Assembly (NCBI GenBank): GCA_025359245.1
Contig: JANYGW010000072.1
Span: forward strand, 1-64,000
Direction: 5' to 3'
DNA length: 64,000 bases
Origin: Massilia sp.
Lineage (GTDB): Bacteria; Pseudomonadota; Gammaproteobacteria; Burkholderiales; Burkholderiaceae_D
Shown here in pieces: positions 1-8,161 of this stretch. The number at the start of each line of letters is the position of its first letter. Positions within the stretch are counted from its first letter, which is position 1. The notes under the pieces were generated by a model, which saw only the letters and a program-made list of their open reading frames with translations, searched no databases and was not told the DNA's origin. The position numbers and the translations under genes are program-made.

Positions 1-1
1 G

Positions 2-121
2 GGCGGCTTCTTGGGCCGCAAGAGCGACGGCGAACCAGGCGTCAAGACAATCTGGCGTGGACTGGACCAAGTGATGACTGCGGCTCAAACGTTGAAGGCG
101 CTACGCGAGGAGGACGACTGA
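2..121 (+). CDS. IS4-family transposase, C-terminal end (partial, 5' side outside window)
   Basis: An open frame enters from the left edge and stops at the TGA at 119-121, giving 39 residues. The opening GGFLGRKSDGEPGVKT is the C-terminal signature of IS4/IS50-type transposases (the 'LGGFLGRKSDGEPG' stretch that follows the DDE core). The catalytic residues lie outside the window, so it cannot be told whether the element is intact. The stop codon runs straight into a Tn5-like end sequence, which fits this being the 3' end of an insertion sequence. Confidence is high for the family and low for activity. Confidence 0.8.
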   Translation, partial: GGFLGRKSDGEPGVKTIWRGLDQVMTAAQTLKALREEDD

Positions 122-139
122 CTTGTGTATAAGGGCATG
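121..139. repeat. Terminal inverted repeat-like end of the IS4/IS50-type element
   Basis: ACTTGTGTATAAGGGCAT directly after the transposase stop closely matches the Tn5 outer end (ACTTGTGTATAAGAGTCAG in this orientation). It probably marks the right boundary of the element. The partner end is outside the window. Confidence 0.6.
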
Positions 140-240
140 ACTCTATACAGGCCTCGTTGCGCGACGGTCTCATTTAAGTATTTTGGTCGCTGTATTATTG
201 GATGGTTTTCCGCAAATATCACCAGCACTGGAGCGTAAAA

Positions 241-849
241 ATGTTTAGAGCAATAGTTTTCTGTGGATTTTTTTTGTTTTTTCAAATGGCTGGCGCGACA
301 GCTAGCAGTCGGGAAGTCAAGATTGATTTTCAATCGAAACAAAGAAGCCTCTGCGGCTTTACTTTTTCACCGGTCAAAGATCTGGTCATAGTTGCCAAGC
401 CAATTTCAGAAAATTCTCTGAAAAACAGGATCGATAATGAACGATTCGATGCCTGTCCTTATTGGGTTGACCTGAAGTACAAAGGGCTCACCATGCGTCT
501 GGATTTCAGCCGTGAAGTGACGTTGGATCGCATTAACAATCTTGCTGAAAATCATTCCGTTTCATTGGCATTTTTTGCTTACGATACCGATGGTTGGAGG
601 GCGGAGTCTGAGGATTTGAAGATCAAAAAAGACGAAATAATCGTGCATGAGAAGGACACTGGTTTAGCGGTCTCGGGAGTGCTGAAACGTCAGCCCAAAG
701 ACGCAAGCGCGCATGATTTTTGTTTCGGCCTGGTGGTCGTTAGCGCGGACAAATACTTGATTGGAATGGAGTGCAAACCGAAAAGGAATCAAGTTGAATC
801 ACTCGGTGCCGTATTCCGTAATGAGTCTGTGATTTTCCCTGATAGATAG
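241..849 (+). CDS. Secreted hypothetical protein
   Basis: 202 residues. The start at 241 is chosen because GGAG lies 9 bases upstream and the protein then begins with a clean signal peptide (MFRAIVFCGFFLFFQMAGATA, cleavage near residue 21). An earlier in-frame ATG at 202 would hide the signal. The mature part has two early Cys (CGF; CPYW) and one near the C-terminus (MECK), so disulphides in the periplasm are likely. I recognise no family. It stands alone between two mobile-element scraps and its base composition is visibly more AT-rich than the housekeeping genes of the window, suggesting transfer. It could be an orphan immunity or envelope protein, but nothing in the sequence proves that. 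Confidence 0.65.
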   Translation: MFRAIVFCGFFLFFQMAGATASSREVKIDFQSKQRSLCGFTFSPVKDLVIVAKPISENSLKNRIDNERFDACPYWVDLKYKGLTMRLDFSREVTLDRINNLAENHSVSLAFFAYDTDGWRAESEDLKIKKDEIIVHEKDTGLAVSGVLKRQPKDASAHDFCFGLVVVSADKYLIGMECKPKRNQVESLGAVFRNESVIFPDR

Positions 850-1071
850 CCGCTACATCGAAATCGTTGTGGCTCGACCCTGCGGGCCCGTCCTCTTTCC
901 AGGTCGCTGCGCTCCGTCCCTTCGGGACCGTGCCTTCGGCCCGCTTCCAGTCCTCCTCTCGGCACACCTGCTCATCAAGGGGCGGGCGCGCCCACCCCTT
1001 GGCCGCACGGCTAATCCCCAAAGGCAACGCGCGGCGCCAGCCCCCGCTAAACCTGAGAGACTCGATCACAC
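850..1071. other. GC-rich stretch without a recognisable gene
   Basis: About 220 bases rich in short self-similar GC runs (several 'gtccc/ggacc' pairs). Several frames stay open here but none resembles a known protein or has a convincing ribosome site. Probably leftover mobile-element flank. Confidence 0.4.
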
Positions 1072-1160
1072 GGGAAGGAAAATCTGATGACGTTTGGCCC
1101 CTACCCCGCAGTCAGTTTGGCCGATGCACGCGAGAAACGCGGTTCGGCGCGACGACTGTT
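1072..1160 (+). pseudogene. Tyrosine recombinase (P4-type integrase) fragment
   Basis: Translating from 1072 gives GKENLMTFGPYPAVSLADAR followed by EKRGSARRLL. This matches the conserved 'GPYPAVSLADAR' strand-helix of the arm-binding (DUF4102) domain of P4-like integrases. Only about 30 codons remain. There is no N-terminus, no core-binding domain and no RHRY catalytic domain, and the match stops where the reverse-strand IS256 fragment begins (near 1157). It is a relic of an integrated element. No tRNA attachment site is visible next to it. Confidence 0.6.
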
Positions 1161-1649
1161 GACCTCCTCGAGCACCTCGTCCGTGATGGTCGAAATCAGG
1201 TCGGGCGAGACCTCGGTGCCTTACAGCTCCAGCAGGTGCGCCTGGATCTCACGCACGCTCATCCCACGGGCGTACATGCTAATCACATGGTCGTCGAAGC
1301 CGGGCATACGGCGCTGGTGTTTGGCGACCAGCTTGGGTTCGAAGCTGCCAAGACGGTCACGGGGGATGTCGAGCCGCATCTCGCCGCCAGGGGCCAATAC
1401 GGTTTTCTTGCTGCTGCCGTTGCGGTGGTTGCCAGACTCAGCCTCGCTGGCCAGATGGTGATTCAGCTCGGCGGTCAGCATGCGCTCTGCGAGCAGCTTC
1501 TTGAGCTGGCCCGCCAGGCCGGTCTCGCCCAGAATCGATTCGGCATCCTTGTTCTGGACCTGGGCCAGCAGTTGGTCGATCAATTCGACCGGAATAAGGC
1601 TAGGTGCTTTCTGTTTTCGTGGTTTCTTGATGGTCATGGTATCGGTCAC
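1157..1649 (-). pseudogene. IS256-family (Mutator) transposase, N-terminal remnant with nonsense codon
   Basis: From GTG 1649 (or ATG 1637) the frame reads through typical IS256 N-terminal motifs: the LIPVELIDQLLAQ helix, GLAGQLKKLLAERMLTAEL, HRNGSSKKTV and RRMPGFDDHVISMYARGMS. A TAA at 1223-1221 replaces the usual Tyr after 'HLLEL', and the same frame then continues with GTEVSPDLISTITDEVLEEV, so this is a nonsense mutation and not a frameshift. The match ends at the integrase scrap, so the whole DDE catalytic core is missing. The element is dead. Confidence 0.8.
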
Positions 1650-1682
1650 GGAATTTCCCTTTCGGTATTATTTCATGACCCC

Positions 1683-1706
1683 GGCCACACAAAAATCTGA
1701 CACGCT
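1683..1706. repeat. Probable IS256-type terminal inverted repeat
   Basis: GGCCACACAAAAATCTGACAC lies just upstream (minus-strand sense) of the transposase start. It has the CACAAAA...TGACAC layout seen at the ends of many proteobacterial IS256 elements. The opposite end has been lost with the rest of the element. Confidence 0.4.
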
Positions 1707-1783
1707 CGTGCGGCCTGTTCATAACAAGAAATCGTCAACGCTATTGGGGATCTGAATCCAATGCGTCACATGCCGGTCACTTC

Positions 1784-2419
1784 TTACTTCACGCGTTTTT
1801 GGCGTTTCTCGTTCAGCAATTTATCTATTTTCAAGATCGGCTTCAGTTTATTGTCATCCCATTGGAAATAGTAAAGTCCGCGCCTCTTGGCTTCCTCCCC
1901 CAGTTGTCCGATCACCAACACCAACTTGCTGTTCGCGCGAAACGACAAAGCCCTATGACAGTCAATATCGAGTGTCTTGCACATCGTTCCAGGCAACGAG
2001 TTGACGGTTGCGAGGACCAGCCCTATTTCATCCGGTTCGTACACTTTTCCATTTTGCAGATCGACAATAATCGCCCGATGGCAGCCACCACCACATGAAC
2101 CGCCTTCTACGAACAAATAGTGCCCCGCAAACATGGATTTGCCTGATTTGAATGCGTACTGGATTGCTTCCATCCATGCGGCATTATTTTCCGCGTTAGG
2201 GCCATCATATTGCTTCGGCAGCGTCGGCTTAAACGCATCAACTTTGTCCGCCGGGAAGGCGTCGAAGCGCGGTAGCTTTTGTTCCATGAGATCGTCGTCA
2301 CAGAATTCCCACGGCTGAACATAGTCGCCGTAATCCGGGTGTGCACGTTCGCACGCATGCGCGAAAGACCATGAAGACAGAAGCGTCAAGCATATTCCTA
2401 CTAGATATTTCTTAATCAC
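1784..2419 (-). CDS. Secreted hypothetical protein, candidate immunity protein of the adjacent T6SS effector
   Basis: 211 residues from a GTG start at 2419 that overlaps the effector stop (GTGA), so the two are probably translationally coupled. It has a signal peptide with cleavage after HA near residue 22. The mature protein is Cys-rich (C23, WEFCDD, GGSCGGGCH, GTMCK, DIDCH), consistent with a disulphide-bonded periplasmic fold. I do not recognise a family. Position directly 3' of a peptidoglycan-hydrolase effector and export to the compartment where that effector would act are what is expected of a cognate immunity protein; this is inference from context. It is AT-richer than the core genes around it. 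Confidence 0.7.
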   Translation of the reverse strand: MIKKYLVGICLTLLSSWSFAHACERAHPDYGDYVQPWEFCDDDLMEQKLPRFDAFPADKVDAFKPTLPKQYDGPNAENNAAWMEAIQYAFKSGKSMFAGHYLFVEGGSCGGGCHRAIIVDLQNGKVYEPDEIGLVLATVNSLPGTMCKTLDIDCHRALSFRANSKLVLVIGQLGEEAKRRGLYYFQWDDNKLKPILKIDKLLNEKRQKRVK

Positions 2420-4872
2420 TTGATCAGCTCTTTCATGAATTTTTGATGATCGGAAAGCAGTTGGGACATCGAGTAGTCACGATTTTGGGATCCACCGGGT
2501 AAAGAGGCCCATTCGTCCGACAGCACATGTGTTGCCTCTTCAATTTTACCCGCGCGAACCAGACCTAGCCCTTTCCTAGTCTCAAACTTTAGAACAGCAA
2601 TCCGCTGCTGATTCGCAGGGAGAAAGCTATCGGGCAAACCATATGTCTCCACCGCCTCGGTATAGGTGGCGAGCATGATTTGGAATCGTCCGGCCGCGCG
2701 ACTTCCCTCGGCGCGCGTTGGCTGAGGACGGCCCACCCATGGATGTTTCGCAATACTCTTCACTTCCTTGCTGCCATCGATCTTAGCATTGGAGATGTAC
2801 CACGATTTCTCCTCTGAGAAGCCTTTTGTTTCTCTAGACGCGATGACTTCTAGATAGGCGAGCACTCTCAACTCGGCCACTGGGTCGCATATTTTTCTGT
2901 AGACTCCGATCAGTACCAAGTTCCTCGGCAAGGCAAAGTTTACTGTCTTGAAATCGCTGATATAGCCGTCGTAGGTACGCACTTCGATATGGCCATAGTT
3001 TTTATTTGTTGGCGCACTCGGCTTCTTCGGCTGCTTCGAGTTGGGCTTGGCCGGCGCCTGTGTTGTGAACGTTTGTTTGGCCTTCCTTGCCTCCGCTTTG
3101 GCTTTTTCAAACAAGGCGTTTTCATTTTTCCAAAGAGTCAGTTTCTCATTGCTTGCAGCTGTGCTTGCGTCATACTTGGCCTTCTCTATCTCGTATGCTG
3201 CCATCGCAGTCTCGAACTTTTTGTCGTTTGCAGCCTCCTTGGCGTCGGGATAACGATACACCAAGACATCCCCCGGCAATGCCCAGCGGCCGTCTGGAGT
3301 GGTTGCTGTCACATCGCGAAAACCTTGGCTGAGCAGCCATGGGCCTGCCCCCTTGGCGGGAATATCCGGGTTAATCCCGCGAACTATTCCGGCCCGCAAC
3401 AGACCGACCTTAACCGACGCGTAGCAGCGTTCGCCGGGCCTGTTCTTTGGTTTTCCGGTGGTCGGCACAAAAGTATTGTTAGCAATGCCCGCCAGTAGTG
3501 CGGCCGATGTCAGCCCACCATCGAACATTGCTTTCCATTCCCAACCTGCCTGTTCTTCCAAGATCGCGATTAGGCGCGTCAGTTCCAGCGGAACCGCCTG
3601 GTCAACGCTGTGTGCCGTTGCCACAGCAACCGTGGTCGGTCCGGCCGGATGGGTCGTTACGTGCGCAGCGGACTTTGCCGCGGCGGGCGCGCTGGCCGGT
3701 TTTGGGGCACCTGGCGTAGGCTGTCCAGCTGGCGGGGGCGGTTTTGCAGACGGAGGCTGATACGCGGGAACAGTACAGCCGGTTGCCTGCGGTTTGAAGT
3801 CGTTCCAGCTCCACAGCATAAAGGTAGGTATCAGATTGCGCTTGGCCCAGTCCAGGGACTTGTCGACCATCGATGCCTTAGGGTTGCCTTCGGGGGTGCG
3901 GCAGGGTTGTGTCGCCGGCGTCGTATGCTTGCCGTCGCCGACGATAGCGCCAGCAGCCGGTGCAACCGGCGCAGTACTGGCGACCGGCTTTTTCGGCGCC
4001 GGCGGCGCGACACCGGCTGGCCCAGCGTGCGGTTCGGTTTCAAGCGTGATTTTTATGTGTGGACTGACCGCGCACACATTCATGTCCGCGCACTCGACCC
4101 GGCCCTTGTACTTCGAACTGTATTCGCCGTCACTTTTCCGTACAAAGAATTCCAACGGCTGGTTTGGCTCAAGTCCGACAATTTCGGTGATCCGGCCTTT
4201 AGCGTTAGTGCCGCCGTTGAAAGTCTGGCTTCCAGCGACCACGCGATACTTCAAACCAGCGATCGGCTTGCCGTTAAAGTCAAGGATAGTCAGATTAAAC
4301 CGAACCGTATCCTCTTTTTCTGGGGCCGCTGGAGGTGCTGTCTCGGCCTGTGCCGGTTGTGGCTGCAAAGTGGTGGAGGCAGTATCTGCGGACGGCGTGG
4401 CAGTCGGGTCTGCTTGTGTCTCTGTTGGCTCAGGTTGCGTCGCGGTCGTGGGCTTGGAGGGGGCCGGCGCCGACTCGGAAGACGCAGGTTCAACCGGCTC
4501 GGCAGTTGCAGGTTGCGCTGAAGTAGCTGCCGGCATCTTGGCGTCGGGAACATCGATAGGCGCTGTCGCTCCTGGCAATGGCGGTGCGGTTGGCGCGGAC
4601 GGCACTGCCGGCTCAGGCAATGATGGCGCCGCTGCAATTGAAGGTGGAACCGGCCCCGGCAAGGGCTGTACGGCCGCAACAGACGGCACGTTTGGCGCGG
4701 CAATTGAGTCTGCCTGCGCAGGTATGTTCGGGGGCGTGATAGTCGTTTCCGTCGGCATTGTCGGGACGGGTGTATCCGCCGCGACCGGCGCTGTTAGGAT
4801 TGCAGTGGGTGGGGCTACCGACACAGGCGCCGTTGCCGGAGGTGCCGGCGGAACAATATCTTCGGTACTCAT
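2416..4872 (-). CDS. T6SS cargo effector: Pro/Ala-rich N-terminus, TTR-like domain, CHAP/NlpC-like amidase and lambda-R-type (GH104) muramidase domains
   Basis: 818 residues. Residues 1-190 are a low-complexity Pro/Ala/Thr linker. About 188-275 is a beta-sandwich-like segment (FNLTILDFNGKPIAG...NAKGRITEIVGL) typical of transthyretin/carboxypeptidase-regulatory folds. A papain-like (CHAP/NlpC) domain follows: Cys483 in GERCYASVKVGLL and His628 in NYGHIEV are in the expected order. The C-terminal ~140 residues match the lambda endolysin R (GH104) pattern: Glu681 in ASRETKGF, AAGRFQI near 726-732 and EWASLPGGSQ. It would cut both the peptide and the glycan parts of peptidoglycan in the target periplasm. 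The ATG overlaps the vgrG stop (ATGA) and its own stop overlaps the putative immunity gene. Specific activities are inferred from motifs; the muramidase call is the stronger one. Confidence 0.8.
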   Translation of the reverse strand: MSTEDIVPPAPPATAPVSVAPPTAILTAPVAADTPVPTMPTETTITPPNIPAQADSIAAPNVPSVAAVQPLPGPVPPSIAAAPSLPEPAVPSAPTAPPLPGATAPIDVPDAKMPAATSAQPATAEPVEPASSESAPAPSKPTTATQPEPTETQADPTATPSADTASTTLQPQPAQAETAPPAAPEKEDTVRFNLTILDFNGKPIAGLKYRVVAGSQTFNGGTNAKGRITEIVGLEPNQPLEFFVRKSDGEYSSKYKGRVECADMNVCAVSPHIKITLETEPHAGPAGVAPPAPKKPVASTAPVAPAAGAIVGDGKHTTPATQPCRTPEGNPKASMVDKSLDWAKRNLIPTFMLWSWNDFKPQATGCTVPAYQPPSAKPPPPAGQPTPGAPKPASAPAAAKSAAHVTTHPAGPTTVAVATAHSVDQAVPLELTRLIAILEEQAGWEWKAMFDGGLTSAALLAGIANNTFVPTTGKPKNRPGERCYASVKVGLLRAGIVRGINPDIPAKGAGPWLLSQGFRDVTATTPDGRWALPGDVLVYRYPDAKEAANDKKFETAMAAYEIEKAKYDASTAASNEKLTLWKNENALFEKAKAEARKAKQTFTTQAPAKPNSKQPKKPSAPTNKNYGHIEVRTYDGYISDFKTVNFALPRNLVLIGVYRKICDPVAELRVLAYLEVIASRETKGFSEEKSWYISNAKIDGSKEVKSIAKHPWVGRPQPTRAEGSRAAGRFQIMLATYTEAVETYGLPDSFLPANQQRIAVLKFETRKGLGLVRAGKIEEATHVLSDEWASLPGGSQNRDYSMSQLLSDHQKFMKELIK

Positions 4873-7800
4873 GCGAGCTCTCCGTCGCTGTCCGCGTCCG
4901 TGCCCGGTGCCTCATGCGCGACATCGACAAAGATTCGCCAATCGCCTTCTCCAAGAAATAAATCCACTTCTTCTTTTTCCTTTGTAAAGATGCGATTTGT
5001 ATCGCCGTCCTCATTGGTCGTCCCGCGCGCAATGACTCGTCCTGTCTTGTCCCTCACCGAATAGGGCACGTGAACCAGCGCGGCGCCAGTTTCATGGCTG
5101 GCGCCAATAAAATTCAATGCATTTAATTGCTGACTAAATACGTTTGGAAAATTCTCCGGCACAGGCATCAGGGGCAGTTCCGGATTCGACTTTGCAGGTC
5201 CGGCCAGCTCCTTCATAGATGCCTTGAACAGCATTTTCCCGGGACCATGGATCATGATATTGCCGCCTTCGAGCTTGATGTACGCGCCCTGTGCAGTAAG
5301 CAGGAGATGCTCTTTCGCCGCTACGCCAACACTCTTGGCGATACTAGCGACGGTAATGGACTTGTCGGCAATTATGCGGGTCTCATCGGACTGGCTCTGG
5401 GTCACGACCTTGCCGCTGGCGGCATGCAGGCGGATGCCGGTCTCCTGGTTCGGCTTGGTCTTGTTCTCGGCCTTCCCATAGGTGAACAAAGAGATGCCGC
5501 CAGCGACGAGAGAGTAGCTGTTGCCCTGCGCCGCAAAGTTGATATCCTGTCCGGCCGTCACGCTGCTAGTCGCGCCGGCGCTAAAAATCACATTGACTGG
5601 GGTGGTCGCCGCGATGCCCGCCGGGCTTGAGAGTTGAAGATGCGGTTCAGCATAGGCAGTGACCTTGCCAGCGCCACCACTGTCGCCGCTCAAGGCTCCG
5701 GCGGAGCTCCCATCTGCCTTCGATTCCATTACCTTGACGCTATGCGCCATATCGATGATCGTCGACAGCTTGTCAGGAGCCGGCTCCGCATTGCCCGCAA
5801 TCTTCAACATTGCATTGTGCTTCTGCGCCGTCGTCGCCAGCGCTGTTTGCAATTGCTTGCTTTGTTCAACTTGCGCCATGGCCTCGCGCGAATCGAGTAC
5901 GCTGCCGGTGGCATTTGGACGGGCGTCGCTCGAGATCAGAAGGCCAGCCCCGGCGCGCACTGCTGCGCCGTGCTCAGTCTTGAGTTCGGCGCCGAATCCC
6001 GCTGGACTGAGACGCTGATTATCCGTTTGGTGGCGCAATTGGCCCAGGTTCAATTCGGCCGTACCCTGATGCGGGTTGGCATGGCGTTGCAGCGCCACTC
6101 GCGACTGGCCGGCGCTGTCGTCGAACACCAGTTGGCTATACGCGCCAATACCGCCCTGGCTCGTGTTCAAGCTCTGGGATTTGATGCCCGATAAGGCGGC
6201 GGGGTGGGCATGTGCGCCTGCGTCGCCAGGGAACCAGGCCGGCGCATTACCGGTTGTGACGCCGGCACCTTGCGCCACCTGATTGTTCTGGGCGTTGTCC
6301 TGGCCAGTGCCATTGTACAAACTGCCGATGACGACCGGGCGGTCAATGTCGCCTTCCAGAAAATCGATCAGAACCTCCTGGCCGACACGCGGCAGCGCAT
6401 TGCTTCCCCAGTTACTGCCGGCCACGGGCGCCATTGGTGTCGCTACGCGGACCCACGTGCCGGTGCTGTCGTCAGCCGGCGCACCGACATGACCGTCCGC
6501 AGCCGGATGATCGAGTCGACTATGGCTTTGAGCGCCACGTTGCCAGTGGAATTGCACCTTGATGCGATGATCACGATCGGTATGAATCGGGCTGCCCGCC
6601 GGTCCGACCACAATGGCCGTTTGCTGCCCGTGCACGCTCGGACGCGGGTGTATCAGGCGTCCGTGTCCGTCGGTGCCGCTGCTGCGGTATTCGATGTCGC
6701 TATTGATAGCGTCTATGCGATTGCGGTACAAGGGACGCTCACCCACTTCCGTTCCCGTTGCGTGCAAGCTGTGCGCATGTTCGTTTCCGATGATGGAATC
6801 GAGCGCGCCTAGTTTCAGACGCTTCATCACGTCGGACTTCAGCTCGGCGCTCAGATTATTGTGCATCAGGTGGACCACGCGCACGATGAGGAAACCATTT
6901 TCGCGGGAGCTGGTCGGGTCATTCGTTGCATGGTCGGTGAGCGTGAAGGTGGTCCCTGGAGACAGCGTTCGTACGGTGCCTGCGCCGGTGTACACCTTGC
7001 GCGCGGCGATCATGGCCTGCAATTGGTTGTCGGCGATACGCTGGCCTTGTTCGCTTGATTCGTATGCATAGGCTCCGGGGATATCACGGCTAACCAGGCG
7101 CACGTTGTCTGCGCCGCCGTTATTCGCGTCCGCGGTGACCGGACGCACGCCAACCGAGCGGTAATCCCAGCTCGATAATTCGACGGCATTTGTACCCTGG
7201 CGCACCTTTATGCGCCAGCGGTCCAGGCTATCTTCCTTCATCACGGCGCTGGGCTGTGTGAAACGGACGGTGCCTTGGGCATTCGTCTGGAAAGCGCCGT
7301 TATAGTCGGCGATGACCATCGTATGGCTGCCTAGTCCCGGGCTGTCGGGTGCGCCAGCATGTTCGAAAAAGTGAAACAGACCTTCTTCAAGCATCAAGCG
7401 CTCGGAGAAGGCCAGATCTGATTCCTGATATTGACATGTATGGCTGCGGATCGGATAGGCGGAGCGGTCCGCAATTTCGAATCGCCAGGCAGGAGCGAGC
7501 GTGCCCTTTCCCTGGTAGGTCGAAAAAACGGCATCAAGAATGTCGAATACATTCATGTCCTGAAAGACACGGCTATCACGTCCGCGTACGAGGAACGCCG
7601 TCCACGGCTGAAGTGTCAACTGGTAGCGCGCAAAGCCACCATTGGCGCCGCACTGTTCGACTGCGGTGATATGGCCGTGGAAAGGGCGCGGTTCGTTGCT
7701 GCCGACAGTGGCTAGTTGTAGCAAGGCTGGCTGTCCCAGCAGGGACTTCAGCTCGATTGCGTCGTCGGTCGATAGAGCGCTGATCGTGAAGCTGTAGCCA

Positions 7801-7916
7801 TTGCTGATGCCCTCTTCGCCGCGGACACATTCGGCCAGGAGTTTGTTGGCGCCGATTGGCGTGCTCAACTGAAGCAGGCGGGTGCCTTGGGTGAAGCTGT
7901 TGAACAGCGCTAACAT
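4869..7916 (-). CDS. vgrG: Type VI secretion spike protein VgrG with DUF2345 and C-terminal TTR-like extension
   Basis: 1015 residues. The N-terminal gp27/gp44-like part (QGTRLLQLSTPIG; CQYQESDLAFSERLMLEEG near 155-175) is followed by the gp5-like OB fold with the diagnostic RVGQEVLIDFLEGDIDRP near 505-525. A beta-helical DUF2345 segment covers roughly 700-900. The last ~80 residues (HVPYSVRDKTGRVIARGTT...LFLGEGDWRIFVD) look like a transthyretin-type sandwich, the kind of VgrG tail known to hold cargo effectors. The cargo gene follows with a 4-base overlap. Its own start has GGGAG 9 bases upstream and a promoter-like sequence about 80 bases upstream. It delivers the next gene product through the T6SS tube; the apparatus genes are not in this window. 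Confidence 0.95.
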   Translation of the reverse strand: MLALFNSFTQGTRLLQLSTPIGANKLLAECVRGEEGISNGYSFTISALSTDDAIELKSLLGQPALLQLATVGSNEPRPFHGHITAVEQCGANGGFARYQLTLQPWTAFLVRGRDSRVFQDMNVFDILDAVFSTYQGKGTLAPAWRFEIADRSAYPIRSHTCQYQESDLAFSERLMLEEGLFHFFEHAGAPDSPGLGSHTMVIADYNGAFQTNAQGTVRFTQPSAVMKEDSLDRWRIKVRQGTNAVELSSWDYRSVGVRPVTADANNGGADNVRLVSRDIPGAYAYESSEQGQRIADNQLQAMIAARKVYTGAGTVRTLSPGTTFTLTDHATNDPTSSRENGFLIVRVVHLMHNNLSAELKSDVMKRLKLGALDSIIGNEHAHSLHATGTEVGERPLYRNRIDAINSDIEYRSSGTDGHGRLIHPRPSVHGQQTAIVVGPAGSPIHTDRDHRIKVQFHWQRGAQSHSRLDHPAADGHVGAPADDSTGTWVRVATPMAPVAGSNWGSNALPRVGQEVLIDFLEGDIDRPVVIGSLYNGTGQDNAQNNQVAQGAGVTTGNAPAWFPGDAGAHAHPAALSGIKSQSLNTSQGGIGAYSQLVFDDSAGQSRVALQRHANPHQGTAELNLGQLRHQTDNQRLSPAGFGAELKTEHGAAVRAGAGLLISSDARPNATGSVLDSREAMAQVEQSKQLQTALATTAQKHNAMLKIAGNAEPAPDKLSTIIDMAHSVKVMESKADGSSAGALSGDSGGAGKVTAYAEPHLQLSSPAGIAATTPVNVIFSAGATSSVTAGQDINFAAQGNSYSLVAGGISLFTYGKAENKTKPNQETGIRLHAASGKVVTQSQSDETRIIADKSITVASIAKSVGVAAKEHLLLTAQGAYIKLEGGNIMIHGPGKMLFKASMKELAGPAKSNPELPLMPVPENFPNVFSQQLNALNFIGASHETGAALVHVPYSVRDKTGRVIARGTTNEDGDTNRIFTKEKEEVDLFLGEGDWRIFVDVAHEAPGTDADSDGELA

Positions 7917-7996
7917 GGGGCAATGCTCCCGAGAATTCGAATGAAAATTGATGGCTGGCTACGACCAGGGATGTATTAAATCACAAAAATAACTTT

Positions 7997-8025
7997 TATA
8001 TAATTCTGGAGTTCAATTGTTACAA
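7997..8025 (-). promoter_or_regulatory. Candidate sigma-70 promoter of the left vgrG module
   Basis: On the minus strand TTGTAA (8025-8020) and TATATA (8002-7997) are separated by exactly 17 bases in an AT-rich patch, leaving a leader of about 75 bases before the vgrG ATG at 7916. Judged by eye only. Confidence 0.45.
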
Positions 8026-8161
8026 ATGGCAATTGCCATTTCGCGCATGACCGGCATCGCAGGAATGAGCAATCGCAAGTAATGCTTTTTTTGATCCTGA
8101 AGGCTGCAATACCTGGACTGGTGCCGCGCGGCCACCATAGCCAATTGACCGAGGCAATACC

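Noticed and set aside
867-1700. Long plus-strand open frames across 867-1755 as real genes
   Set aside because: Apart from the short integrase match at 1072-1160 they are antisense to the IS256 transposase or have no similarity.
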